NCBI RefSeq assembly: GCF_001273755.1
Contig: NZ_LGYA01000001.1
Location: 4,275,299-4,339,298, forward strand
DNA length: 64,000 bases
Direction of reading: 5' to 3'
From: Peribacillus butanolivorans
GTDB lineage: Bacteria > Bacillota > Bacilli > Bacillales > DSM-1321
The position numbers and the translations under genes are program-made. Shown here one piece after another: positions 17,698-26,079 of this stretch. Within the stretch, counting starts at the first letter, position 1; the number at the start of each line of letters is the position of its first letter. The notes under the pieces are model-generated. The model was not told the origin of the DNA and did not search any database. It saw only the letters and a list, made by a program, of their open reading frames with translations.

Positions 17698-18243
17698 CTA
17701 ACCGGTTGGTAATTTCATTTTATCTTTGATTGTTGAAAAATATTTTCTTACAGTCCCAATTGTGTTACTTTGCTGATTAGAGGGTTCAATTGTGGTTTGA
17801 GCATCGGCCAACAGTCCTAACACTCCCATTTCCTGTTCATTATAGTTGGAAGCATGATCTATAAGTTCGGGGGAGTAAATTCGCTTTCCATCCATTATAC
17901 TGCGAATCGAACAGGCTAACTCGTCGCTTGGGCTGTCCTTCAATAAATATCCTCTTACATTAGCTTTTAACGCACGTTGAAAATAACCATTTTTCCTGAA
18001 AGTTGTTAAAATAATTACTTTGTAATCAAATGGCTTTAAAGCTTCTGCTGCCTCAAGTCCACTCTTTTCAGGCATCTCTATATCCATGATACAAACATCC
18101 GGCTGTAATTGGTGCACAAGTGTAAGTGCCTCTTCTCCATTACGCGCTTGCCCGACAACTTCAATATCTTCTTCAAAATTAAGTAGGGAACTCATTGCCT
18201 CTAACAGCATTTCCTGATCCTCTGCAATTACAATTCGAATCAT
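17698..18243 (-). CDS. desR: DesR-like response regulator with a decayed DNA-binding end
   Basis: 181 aa. The receiver domain is intact and matches B. subtilis DesR closely (VIAEDQEMLL; phospho-acceptor Asp54 in CIMDIEMPEKSGLEAAEALK; RALKANVRGYLLKDSPSDEL). The LuxR-type HTH is degenerate: where DesR has LTDREKEVLELVADGKNTKE, this reads YNEQEMGVLGLLADAQTTIE, and the following helix is scrambled. The ORF stops after KLPTG, while a one-base shift restores NRLEIINFTQK, the expected NR-I-E tail. DesR is 199 aa. Probably a pseudogene or a non-DNA-binding remnant. It lies downstream of des, with the kinase gene desK missing from between them. Confidence 0.7.
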   Translation of the reverse strand: MIRIVIAEDQEMLLEAMSSLLNFEEDIEVVGQARNGEEALTLVHQLQPDVCIMDIEMPEKSGLEAAEALKPFDYKVIILTTFRKNGYFQRALKANVRGYLLKDSPSDELACSIRSIMDGKRIYSPELIDHASNYNEQEMGVLGLLADAQTTIEPSNQQSNTIGTVRKYFSTIKDKMKLPTG

Positions 18244-18285
18244 TTAAGTTCTCTCCTTACCGGGCAGTAGTTTTATATTAATCAA

Positions 18286-18313
18286 AGACTCCCCCTATAA
18301 TCAAGGGGAGTCT
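18286..18313 (-). terminator. Terminator between des and desR
   Basis: AGACTCCCC and GGGGAGTCT around a short loop, followed by TTTGATT on the minus strand. It sits where desK lies in B. subtilis, so it separates des from desR. Confidence 0.65.
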
Positions 18314-18330
18314 GTCCATAAATGGGGCAG

Positions 18331-19362
18331 TTATATCTCAGATTTCACTTTAGCAGAAACACTTTTTTCCGCTACATATCTTAAATCTTTGAAGCCAATA
18401 AAATTCTTATTTTCCTCATCCCACAGGCGGAAACGGATTGACCGCAAGCTTGTAGCAAGAGTAATCGTTGGTACGTTCTTTAAAGGAAGGGTATTATTAT
18501 GTGCCTCTTCTAGTTTATAGTTAGGTACCCTTGGACTTAAATGGTGCACATGATGGTATCCGATATTACCAGTAAGGAATTGCATCAGTTTTGGAAGCTT
18601 ATAAAAAGAACTTCCTTCCACTGCTGCTTTTACATATTCCCATTCCTTATCTTCTTCAAAATAAGAATCCTCAAATGTGTGCTGTACGTAAAACAGCCAA
18701 ATGCCTACTGAACCTGATATTAAGAATATGGAACCTTGTACTAAAAGAACCGACTGCCAACCAACTGCCAAGCAAAGTAATCCTACTAAAACAACGATTA
18801 GTACATTCGTCAAATAGGTATTCATTTTTTCCTTCTTTCGAGCACCTTTTCGGTTAAATCTATTTTTAAGAAGGAAAACATAAATTGGACCTATTCCGAA
18901 CATTACCAATGGATTGCGATAAAAACGATAGGCTAAACGTAGTTTAAGTGGTGCTGCCAAATATTCATCCACCGTAAGTGTCCAAATATCTCCCGTACCT
19001 CGCTTATCTAAATTACCACTTGTAGCGTGATGAACAGAATGCTCATGCCCCCACTGATCAAACGGGAATAACGTTAAAACACCCATAGCTGTCCCCACTA
19101 TTCTATTGATACGACGGCTTTTAAAAAATGAATGATGGGTACAATCATGAAAAATAATGAAAATTCGTGTCAAGAAGCCAGCAGCTATCACGGCTGGAAC
19201 TAATGCTAGCCAATAAGAAACGGAAAGGCTTATATAGGTTAAGTACCATAAGATAATAAATGGCCCCAACGTATTGATAATCTGCCATATACTTTCCTTT
19301 GTGGTTGATTGTTCAAAAGGAGCAACTTGTTTTCTCAAGTTTTTAGTATTTTGTATGGTCAT
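18331..19362 (-). CDS. des: Membrane acyl-lipid desaturase
   Basis: A 343-aa integral membrane diiron desaturase that introduces a cis double bond into membrane phospholipid acyl chains; B. subtilis Des (delta-5) acts at low temperature. The three histidine boxes are present: HDCTHH (72-77), HEHSVHH (106-112) and HHVHH in GNIGYHHVHHLSPRVPNY. About four to six hydrophobic helices surround them. Upstream is a palindrome that fits a DesR operator (19455-19468). In B. subtilis desK and desR follow des; here desK is absent and desR is damaged, so control of this gene must differ. Confidence 0.85.
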   Translation of the reverse strand: MTIQNTKNLRKQVAPFEQSTTKESIWQIINTLGPFIILWYLTYISLSVSYWLALVPAVIAAGFLTRIFIIFHDCTHHSFFKSRRINRIVGTAMGVLTLFPFDQWGHEHSVHHATSGNLDKRGTGDIWTLTVDEYLAAPLKLRLAYRFYRNPLVMFGIGPIYVFLLKNRFNRKGARKKEKMNTYLTNVLIVVLVGLLCLAVGWQSVLLVQGSIFLISGSVGIWLFYVQHTFEDSYFEEDKEWEYVKAAVEGSSFYKLPKLMQFLTGNIGYHHVHHLSPRVPNYKLEEAHNNTLPLKNVPTITLATSLRSIRFRLWDEENKNFIGFKDLRYVAEKSVSAKVKSEI

Positions 19363-19402
19363 TATTCAAATGCACTTCCTTTTGTTTTTGTTGTTACTTC
19401 AT

Positions 19403-19431
19403 ATTATAAAGGAAGGAAAATGACATTGTTA
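19403..19431 (-). promoter_or_regulatory. Activator-dependent des promoter
   Basis: On the minus strand a perfect TATAAT (19403-19408) is preceded at 17 nt by a poor -35 (TAACAA). A weak -35 fits a promoter that needed DesR as activator. Confidence 0.5.
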
Positions 19432-19454
19432 GTACCTGGTGTCATGACTAGCAT

Positions 19455-19468
19455 ATGACAAATGTCAT
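19455..19468. promoter_or_regulatory. Candidate DesR operator
   Basis: ATGACAAATGTCAT is a palindrome 25-50 bp upstream of the des -35. A second pair (ATGACA at 19420, TGTCAT near 19440) lies beside it. The location agrees with the DesR-P binding region known for B. subtilis des. Confidence 0.55.
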
Positions 19469-19644
19469 GTACAAGTTAAATTTATACTACACTTGCCTAT
19501 GATATTTCCCTAAATTTCTGAACAAAGGACGTAATATCAGAAACATCCTAGTTTCCTTAGCCTTTAATTCTAGGAGTAGTCAATGCGTTTCTATGGGGTC
19601 TTGGTAGAATGCTGCCCCCAAAATAGCTTCTAAATCTAAAAAAA

Positions 19645-19669
19645 AGTTAGCCTTCACTAAAGGCTAACT
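19645..19669 (-). terminator. Second terminator after aspA
   Basis: On the minus strand AGTTAGCCTT and AAGGCTAACT are followed by a run of nine T. It lies about 100 nt past the aspA stop, behind the first terminator. Confidence 0.7.
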
Positions 19670-19697
19670 CAAAAGTTCAAATTAAGAATAAAAAATC

Positions 19698-19742
19698 AAG
19701 AACTATGCCTTTAACCTTTAGGGCATAATAGGCATAGTTCTT
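19698..19742 (-). terminator. Terminator of aspA
   Basis: AAGAACTATGCCT and AGGCATAGTTCTT flank an inner TTAACCTTTAGGGCATAAT; T-rich sequence follows on the minus strand, 26 nt past the aspA stop. Confidence 0.75.
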
Positions 19743-19767
19743 CCAATAAAAATTCTATATATTAAAG

Positions 19768-21198
19768 TTATTCTCGATCGAAAAGAGAAGCACCCGCAAT
19801 ACCAGGCTTTGTCATCTCATAAGGGTTTAGAATTAAATCTAATTCTTCTTCTGTTAACACATCATACTGTAAGCAAAGTTCGCGAACTGATTTGCCTTTT
19901 AAAATCGCTTCACGTGCAATACGTGAAACCACTTCGTAACCAAGGTGCGGGTTGACTGCTGTAATCACTCCAACACTTTGTTCGACATAATCTTTTAAAT
20001 GTTGCTCATTCGCTTCAATACCTTCTAAACAATAATCTGTAAAGACATTGAATGCATTATTCATAATGCTAATTGATTGCAATAAATTGAATACAAGTAC
20101 AGGCTCCATTACGTTTAATTCTAATTGTCCTGCTTCTGATGCTAAGCAAATCGTATTATCATTCCCAATTACTTGGAAAGCAACTTGATTAATTAATTCT
20201 GGCATTACTGGATTTACTTTTCCTGGCATTATTGATGAACCTGGTTGACGTGCCGGAAGCGAGATTTCACCTAACCCAGCTCTTGGCCCTGATGCCATCA
20301 AACGTAAATCATTAGCAATTTTAGACATATTCATCATACATACTTTCAATGCAGCTGACACTTCAGTATAGGCATCCGTATTTTGTGTTGCATCTACTAA
20401 ATGTTCTGCACCTACAAGTGGCAATTCACTAATTTCAGCTAAATAAGTAACAACATTTTCGATATAACGTGGATCTGCATTTAATCCAGTTCCAACAGCT
20501 GTTGCTCCCATATTCACTTCATATAAATGCTGACGTGATTGACTAATTCTTTTTATATCTCGTTCTAGCACGCGACTATATGCTTCAAATTCTTGGCCGA
20601 GACGAATTGGCACTGCATCCTGAAGATGTGTACGGCCCATTTTGATAACATGATCAAATTGTTTTGCTTTTGCCTTTAATACTGACGCCATCTTTGTCAT
20701 TGTTTTTATTAACTGCTCTAATAGTCGTAGTGTTGATAAATGAATAGCAGTTGGAAATACGTCATTGGTTGACTGCGACATGTTAACGTGGCTGTTTGGA
20801 CTAACTTTTGCATAGTCACCTTTTTCGTGCCCCATTAATTCTAACGCTCTGTTCGCAACGATTTCATTGATATTCATATTCATCGATGTACCCGCGCCAC
20901 CTTGAATTGGATCAACGATGAAATATTCATGCCATTTTCCATCGATCACTTCATCTGAAGCTTTAACGATAACGCTTCCAATTCCTTCATACAAACGTTT
21001 TGTGTCCATATTTGCTAAAGCGGCTGCTTTTTTTATCATGGCTAGTGCACGAATCATTTCTTCATTGACTTTGTAACCGGTAATCGGAAAATTTTCTACA
21101 GCGCGCATAGTTTGTATTCCATAATAAACATCTGCTGGTATTTCCTTTTCACCTAGAAAGTCTTTCTCAATTCGGCATGTTCTCTCGTCTATCATCAT
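19768..21198 (-). CDS. aspA: Aspartate ammonia-lyase
   Basis: A 476-aa aspartase converting L-aspartate to fumarate and ammonia; tetrameric and cytosolic. The sequence follows B. subtilis AnsB almost throughout: VEKDFLGEKxIxADVYYGIQ-type opening, DPIQGGAGTSMNMNINEI, the TxNDVFPTAIH block, and the superfamily signature GSSIMPGKVNPVMPELI with the catalytic Ser loop. I chose ATG at 21198 because GGGGGAGCAGGGGAA precedes it. The frame is open to 21300 inside ansA, but those 34 residues are not part of the family. It follows ansA with a 20-nt gap, so asparagine goes to aspartate and then fumarate. Confidence 0.9.
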   Translation of the reverse strand: MMIDERTCRIEKDFLGEKEIPADVYYGIQTMRAVENFPITGYKVNEEMIRALAMIKKAAALANMDTKRLYEGIGSVIVKASDEVIDGKWHEYFIVDPIQGGAGTSMNMNINEIVANRALELMGHEKGDYAKVSPNSHVNMSQSTNDVFPTAIHLSTLRLLEQLIKTMTKMASVLKAKAKQFDHVIKMGRTHLQDAVPIRLGQEFEAYSRVLERDIKRISQSRQHLYEVNMGATAVGTGLNADPRYIENVVTYLAEISELPLVGAEHLVDATQNTDAYTEVSAALKVCMMNMSKIANDLRLMASGPRAGLGEISLPARQPGSSIMPGKVNPVMPELINQVAFQVIGNDNTICLASEAGQLELNVMEPVLVFNLLQSISIMNNAFNVFTDYCLEGIEANEQHLKDYVEQSVGVITAVNPHLGYEVVSRIAREAILKGKSVRELCLQYDVLTEEELDLILNPYEMTKPGIAGASLFDRE

Positions 21199-21218
21199 TT
21201 CCCCTGCTCCCCCATGTT

Positions 21219-22208
21219 TCAAAATGTAATATCTTCTGCAATTGGTGTTTCCATCATTTCCTTCACCTTTTGTGGATCCTGTGTCTTGCCTAATACCCAC
21301 ATCAATTTAGGAACGATGGCTTCTGTATTCATATTTCTGGAACGAATGATTACATTCTGATTTACTTTACGCCCCACTTCGTATATATCCATATCCTCCC
21401 CTTCCTCTAAACATTGAGTAGTAATGACAACAGATATTCCACACTCTGCCAATTCATTCAATTTCTCCAAAATGTTTCTTCCGTGAAATGGAATACCGCC
21501 GCTTCCATAACTTTCTATTACAATCCCCTGATATTCGTTTTTCAGAAAATCAAAGAATTCTGGCTTAATTCCAGGATGTAACTTTACCAAAGCAACATCT
21601 GTACAAAGGGAAGTATCTAATTTAACTTCCTTATTCTTTGATAAATGAACAGACTTATTATACTCTATTTTATCTTTATATATAGTAGCAACATAAGGGT
21701 AATTAATACTTTCAAACGAGTCATAGCTTTTCGTTCTCAATTTAATAGCCCTTGTTCCCTGAATGACTCTACCATCAAAAACTACATATACTCCTCCGAT
21801 CCCTTCACAAGCAAACCGAATTGCGTCCGAGATATTTCTTTTGGCATCTGTTTTTTTAAAGGCAATTGGGATTTGAGACCCTGTAACCACAATTGGTTTC
21901 TCTACATCTTGTAACATATATGAGAGCGCAGCTGAAGTGTAGGCCATTGTATCTGTCCCATGGGTGATTACAAAGCCATCGTAATCATGGTAGTGTTCAT
22001 GGATGGATTTTGCCATTTCAGACCAATATTCCGGTTGCATATTTGTACTATCAATATTCATCAAAGGCTTACTATCAATCTGACAGAGTAAATCCAAACC
22101 CGGTAGATGACCTAAAATTTCATCAGCTTTCATCTCTGGAACCAGTCCATTTTTCCCTTCTAACGAAGCAATTGTACCACCAGTCGTGAGAAGCATCAAC
22201 CTCTTCAT
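21219..22208 (-). CDS. ansA: L-asparaginase
   Basis: A 329-aa type I-like cytosolic asparaginase. Catalytic threonines are in [13 protein letters not shown] (Thr12) and [12 protein letters not shown] (Thr in HGTDT, near 87), with [11 protein letters not shown] downstream. It hydrolyses asparagine to aspartate and ammonia. The start follows AGAGGAGG. It is the first gene of the ansA-aspA operon and divergent from ansR, as in B. subtilis. The inverted repeat at 22299-22313 between the two genes is the likely operator. Confidence 0.9.
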   Translation of the reverse strand: MKRLMLLTTGGTIASLEGKNGLVPEMKADEILGHLPGLDLLCQIDSKPLMNIDSTNMQPEYWSEMAKSIHEHYHDYDGFVITHGTDTMAYTSAALSYMLQDVEKPIVVTGSQIPIAFKKTDAKRNISDAIRFACEGIGGVYVVFDGRVIQGTRAIKLRTKSYDSFESINYPYVATIYKDKIEYNKSVHLSKNKEVKLDTSLCTDVALVKLHPGIKPEFFDFLKNEYQGIVIESYGSGGIPFHGRNILEKLNELAECGISVVITTQCLEEGEDMDIYEVGRKVNQNVIIRSRNMNTEAIVPKLMWVLGKTQDPQKVKEMMETPIAEDITF

Positions 22209-22298
22209 AATTATACCTCCTCTATAACTTACCTATATCGGTATTTACAATTACTATAAGTATAACGACAGAAATAAATGCATTTTTCATTAAAATTC

Positions 22299-22313
22299 GC
22301 GTTCCGCGAACGC
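22299..22313. promoter_or_regulatory. Candidate AnsR operator
   Basis: GCGTTC-CGC-GAACGC is a perfect 6-3-6 inverted repeat in the ansA-ansR intergenic region. It is GC-rich in a very AT-rich context, which makes it stand out. Confidence 0.6.
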
Positions 22314-22360
22314 TATTTGTATTATAATTTTATAAAAGAGGGAAATCAAGCAAAATATTA

Positions 22361-22377
22361 TTCGCTTCGCGTACATT
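22361..22377. promoter_or_regulatory. Second, imperfect AnsR-like half-sites
   Basis: TTCGCTTCGCGTACATT resembles the operator at 22299 in content (CGCG flanked by TTCG). It lies next to the ansR start region, so it may serve autoregulation. Confidence 0.35.
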
Positions 22378-22427
22378 TTATATTATTATAATGGTATAAG
22401 AATAAGAAAAAGAAGGAGTACTGGAAC

Positions 22428-22826
22428 ATGATATTAAACAGAATTATCTCATTAAGAAAGAAAAAAAGATGGTCATTGCAATACACCGCTGATCGACTCG
22501 GGATTGCCAAGAGTACATATGCAGGTTACGAGTCCGGATATCGTCGTCCATCATTAGAATCTATTAAGTCAATGGCTGATTTATTTGAGACTTCGATTGA
22601 CTACATTCTAGGTAGAGTTGAACATTCAACTTTTCTGCCTAAAGAGATTTCCACAGAGTCCGTTCAATTCATGGAATTAACGGATCCCTTAAATTTGGAG
22701 CTGGCTGTCGATGGAATATCTCTTTCTGAAGAGGAAATGATACAATTTATTGCTTTTATTAGAGCTAAGCGAGAATTGGAAGGAAACTGCTATAAACAAT
22801 ATGTGACAAGAGATTCATTGGGCTAA
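22428..22826 (+). CDS. ansR: XRE-family repressor AnsR
   Basis: 132 aa with an N-terminal lambda-type HTH (LRKKKRWSLQYTADRLGIAK then STYAGYESGYRRPSLESIK), nearly the same as B. subtilis AnsR (RKKKNWSLQYTADLLGIAKS). The C-terminal part (LSEEEMIQFIAFIRAKRELE) also matches AnsR. AnsR represses ansAB and is relieved by asparagine. It starts behind AAGGAG and is divergent from ansA. Confidence 0.85.
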   Translation: MILNRIISLRKKKRWSLQYTADRLGIAKSTYAGYESGYRRPSLESIKSMADLFETSIDYILGRVEHSTFLPKEISTESVQFMELTDPLNLELAVDGISLSEEEMIQFIAFIRAKRELEGNCYKQYVTRDSLG

Positions 22827-23331
22827 GGCCGTAATGGATTCTTAATCAACCTCAAATTTTTTCAACAAAATAAATAGATATAACCAAAATACAGAATATT
22901 CTAATCATAAAAATTCAACTTTAAGTATGATTATATAATCCATTAACTGAGATTATTTTGTTTTTGCTATCTGTTTATTTTCGCTCCAGAACCACAAAAT
23001 AATTATTTCCCTAAAAGTTTATCATCAGGAACAGTAGGTGGTTTATCTGAATATTTCAAGCTGAACCACCGTAAACAGTGGTTTTGCTTGAAGAATCCCC
23101 TTTTTGTTGGTTATATTATCAAAAAGATTAGAAAATCTTTGGAATCAGATAGAAATGGTTGCAATTGATGAGCATGATCCTTAAGATCACTTGGTGAGAT
23201 GCTGCCTTTTGCAAAGGATTCTTTTTGACAAGTTTCTTCTATTGTATGATGATTTTTTTAAGATTCCTTGTCATATTCCCTAACCAACTTATAAATAGTC
23301 TGATCATTTAATGAATTAAGTTATCCACTCT
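22827..23331. other. Intergenic with nested inverted repeats
   Basis: GGTGGTT (23037) pairs with AACCACC (near 23064), and TTCAAGC (23055) pairs with GCTTGAA (23086) with ACCAC/GTGGT inside. These overlapping stems might be the end of a lost mobile element or a structured RNA. No gene with a ribosome binding site is seen. Confidence 0.35.
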
Positions 23332-23505
23332 CTATAACAGAACATTACAATTTCTGAACTTCGATTTTCTCCATTTCTTTCTTCCTCTTCTTTGAAACAC
23401 GTTCACGGCCATCCAAATCCCCAGTAAGATTACTGTCCCAAATAAACCTAGAAAAATTGCCCCCTTATCATCAAACAGAAAGAACCCATTTTGAAATAGA
23501 GCTAA
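23332..23505 (-). pseudogene. Small single-helix membrane protein without a start codon
   Basis: The minus-strand frame reads FQNGFFLFDDKGAIFLGLFG then TVILLGIWMAVNVFQRRGRK and a basic tail ending CNVLL-stop. It has one clear hydrophobic helix followed by a strongly positive stretch. A TGA closes the frame 57 residues upstream and there is no ATG, GTG or TTG before the helix, so the 5' end is lost or frameshifted. Confidence 0.35.
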
Positions 23506-23673
23506 TCAAAATAGGTTCTGTACTTACATATAAGATTGTGATTTTTATCCATCTTCTTTTAGAAGTCCCATGAGTAAAACGCGGAAAAGATACCTGGACT
23601 TCATTGGTAAAAAAATTTAAAATAATCGTTCGTGTTAACTTCATAAGCTAGCAATTTTATGGAAACTGAGAAT

Positions 23674-24120
23674 CTATGTTTCTAGGGAGTAGATTTTGCA
23701 AGATAGCCATTCATTTTCTTCGACTGTTGCAGGCTTGTGCCCCATACCCTGTTTAACCATAAAGACTTTATCTTTAAGTAATGCCATCCGTGATCCATTG
23801 TTAGGATGAACTTCGTAATAAATCTCTCCCTCTCCTGCTTTGGCGACCAATTCTTCCACAAGTTCAGGCGACAGAGTGTGTTCGACAATCTGCTTCTTTC
23901 CAATAAATGCAGACATTCCATTCGCAGTTACCATTCCATCCACTTTCAAATCAGCCGGCAAAACGTCTCTTACTTCTTTTAACGTTCTTCCCGTTGCAAT
24001 AAAAATCAACTTTCCACTTTCTCTAAGTTCGATTAAGTAATTTTTCAGTGTCTCATTCACTGTATTCATTTCATTCAGTGTCGTGCCATCCAAATCTAGC
24101 ACAATTACTTTATAATCCAT
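23674..24120 (-). CDS. Truncated Cof-type HAD phosphatase
   Basis: A 148-aa protein opening with MDYKVIVLDLDGTTLNE (HAD motif I, DxDGT) and IFIATGRT (motif II region), then the start of the type IIB cap domain (VDGMVTANGMSAFIGKKQIV). Family members are about 250-290 aa. Here the reading frame ends after SCKIYSLET, so motif III Lys and the motif IV acidic pair are absent, and it cannot be a functional phosphatase. The start is sound (GAGGTGATGGT before the ATG). It is last in line after the PTS genes, with a terminator at 24158 between. Confidence 0.65.
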   Translation of the reverse strand: MDYKVIVLDLDGTTLNEMNTVNETLKNYLIELRESGKLIFIATGRTLKEVRDVLPADLKVDGMVTANGMSAFIGKKQIVEHTLSPELVEELVAKAGEGEIYYEVHPNNGSRMALLKDKVFMVKQGMGHKPATVEENEWLSCKIYSLET

Positions 24121-24157
24121 ACCATCACCTCATACATTTCTATTATGTAATAAAAAA

Positions 24158-24196
24158 GCCAACAGCCTACTATCTATAAGATCTTAGGCTGTTGGC
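24158..24196 (-). terminator. Terminator of the PTS operon
   Basis: GCCAACAGCCTA and TAGGCTGTTGGC, followed on the minus strand by a run of six T. It lies between the EIIC gene and the truncated HAD gene. Confidence 0.8.
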
Positions 24197-24229
24197 AGAT
24201 ATATGATTTTTTCCTTATTCAATATCAGA

Positions 24230-25498
24230 TTAAGATAATCCTAATAGTTTCATAATACTTAGAATTAAGAGTCCAACCACACCGAAGTCTGAATCACCAA
24301 ATGTGGTACCTTCAAACCCTACATCTCCTAAGAAGACCAAGAGAACCGCAGGCAGAAAACTAATAATGATACCGTTGGCAAATGATCCTAGCATCGCTCC
24401 ACGTCGGCCACCCGTAGCATTTCCAAATACACCGGCAGCTGCCCCAGTAAAGAAATGTGGTACGAGCCCTGGAACGATAACTTTTAATCCTATTGCCGGA
24501 AGAAGGAACATGGATAATAGTCCAGCTAAAAAACTGAATAAGAACCCGATGATCACTGCGTTTGGAGCAAATGGAAAGATGGTTGGACAATCTAACGCAG
24601 GCTTTGTATCAGGCGCCACTTTATCCGCAATCCCTTTGAAGGCAGGAACGATTTCAGCAATTAACATCCGCACCCCTGCAAGAATGATGTACACACCGGC
24701 CGCAAATGTAATGGCCTGGATGAATGAAAATACGATGAAGTTAGAACCACCGGATAGTTTCGTTTCAATATAGTCTTGACCCGCAAACAACGCAACAATC
24801 ACAAAGAACAATGTCATCGTAAGTGATACAGCGACTGAAGTGTCCCTTAAAAATCCTAAAGATTTAGGAACCTTAATCTGCTCCGTCGTCTTTTCCTTAT
24901 TTCCAAACCATTTTCCAACAGTCGCGGAAACAAAATACCCGATCGTCCCAAAGTGGCCGATGGCAAAATCATCGCTTCCGGTAATCTTCCGTACGTATGG
25001 TTGAAGGATAGCAGGGAACAACACCATGCATACCCCTAATATAATAGAACCGACCAGGATAAGCGGAACACCGTTAAGCCCTCCGACCGACAGGGTGACC
25101 GCAATTAAACAAGCCATAAATAATGTATGATGGCCAGTTAAAAATATATATTTAAATGGCGTGAAACGAGCTAGTAAAACATTGACAACCATACCAAATA
25201 CCATAATAAGTGCAGTCGAAGTACCAAAATCACTTTGTGCTGCTGCGACAATGGCCTCGTTATTTGGTATGACGCCTTGAACATTGAACGCATGATCGAA
25301 CATTTGACTAAAAATATCAAGGGCGCCAACAAGTACTGTCGCTCCCGCTCCAATGATAATGAAGCCCATAACTGTTTTTAGCGTTCCAGATACAACATCA
25401 GCACTGGACTTTCGCTGTAACAGCAAGCCAATGAGAGCAAACAGCCCTACTAGTATGGAAGGTGTACCTAAGATGTCATTCATGATAAGTTCCAGCAT
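24230..25498 (-). CDS. PTS EIIC of the ascorbate (UlaA/SgaT) family
   Basis: A 422-aa polytopic permease with about 11 hydrophobic segments. Diagnostic UlaA-type stretches are MIVVNVLLARFTPFKYIFLTGHH-like text (GMVVNVLLARFTPFKYIFLT), SDDFAIGHFGTIGYF and FGNATGGRRGAMLGSFANG. It would carry a phosphorylated substrate through the membrane together with the EIIB proteins upstream. It follows two EIIB genes in the same operon. The family transports L-ascorbate in enteric bacteria, but no ascorbate-6-phosphate catabolic genes are near, so the substrate is open. Confidence 0.8.
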   Translation of the reverse strand: MLELIMNDILGTPSILVGLFALIGLLLQRKSSADVVSGTLKTVMGFIIIGAGATVLVGALDIFSQMFDHAFNVQGVIPNNEAIVAAAQSDFGTSTALIMVFGMVVNVLLARFTPFKYIFLTGHHTLFMACLIAVTLSVGGLNGVPLILVGSIILGVCMVLFPAILQPYVRKITGSDDFAIGHFGTIGYFVSATVGKWFGNKEKTTEQIKVPKSLGFLRDTSVAVSLTMTLFFVIVALFAGQDYIETKLSGGSNFIVFSFIQAITFAAGVYIILAGVRMLIAEIVPAFKGIADKVAPDTKPALDCPTIFPFAPNAVIIGFLFSFLAGLLSMFLLPAIGLKVIVPGLVPHFFTGAAAGVFGNATGGRRGAMLGSFANGIIISFLPAVLLVFLGDVGFEGTTFGDSDFGVVGLLILSIMKLLGLS

Positions 25499-25528
25499 TG
25501 CCTCTCCCCCTCTTCATTCTGTTTTTTA

Positions 25529-25795
25529 TTATAAATGTGACGCTAATTTCGATGTAATTTCAGGAATGCTCATCATGTTTTCCAGGGTAACAATTGTACG
25601 GGTCCCATCATCAAGTTGACCTACAATATCCGCTGCTCCAAGGAAAATATCCGCCTGTACCGTTTTTGCGGATGTTAGATCTGTATGATCTACCTCCGCC
25701 GTTTTTCCCATTTCCGTTAATGCCTTTTTCACATTCATCTCCATTATGAAACTGCTGCCTAATCCGTTCCCGCACACTACCATGATTTTCTTCAT
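25529..25795 (-). CDS. PTS EIIB of the ascorbate family, copy 2
   Basis: An 88-aa phosphocarrier with a P-loop starting MKKIMVVCGNGLGSSFIMEM (phosphorylated Cys8). It accepts phosphate from EIIA and passes it to the sugar bound by EIIC. It differs from the adjacent copy (25813-26079) at only a few residues (for example AEVDHT versus ADVDHT, TSKLASHL versus KSKLESHLG). AAAGGAG precedes the start. Tandem duplication of EIIB is unusual in such operons. Confidence 0.85.
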   Translation of the reverse strand: MKKIMVVCGNGLGSSFIMEMNVKKALTEMGKTAEVDHTDLTSAKTVQADIFLGAADIVGQLDDGTRTIVTLENMMSIPEITSKLASHL

Positions 25796-25812
25796 ATCAA
25801 TCTCTCCTTTTT

Positions 25813-26079
25813 TTATCCTAAATGCGACTCTAATTTAGATTTGATTTCAGGAATGCTCATCATATTTTCAAGCGTAACGATTGTTCGGGTTCCATCATCT
25901 AGCTGGCCTACAATATCCGCTGCTCCAAGGAAAATATCCGCTTGCACTGTTTTTGCAGATGTAAGGTCTGTATGATCTACATCAGCTGTTTTTCCCATTT
26001 CCGTTAATGCTTTTTTCACATTCATTTCCATTATGAAACTGCTGCCTAATCCGTTTCCGCACACTACCATGATTTTCAT
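25813..26079 (-). CDS. PTS EIIB of the ascorbate family, copy 1
   Basis: An 88-aa paralogue of the gene at 25529-25795, with phosphorylated Cys7 in MKIMVVCGNGLGSSF. Its start overlaps the regulator stop by ATGA, so it is translationally coupled to the regulator/EIIA protein. The 17-nt gap to copy 2 carries that copy's own ribosome binding site. Confidence 0.85.
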   Translation of the reverse strand: MKIMVVCGNGLGSSFIMEMNVKKALTEMGKTADVDHTDLTSAKTVQADIFLGAADIVGQLDDGTRTIVTLENMMSIPEIKSKLESHLG

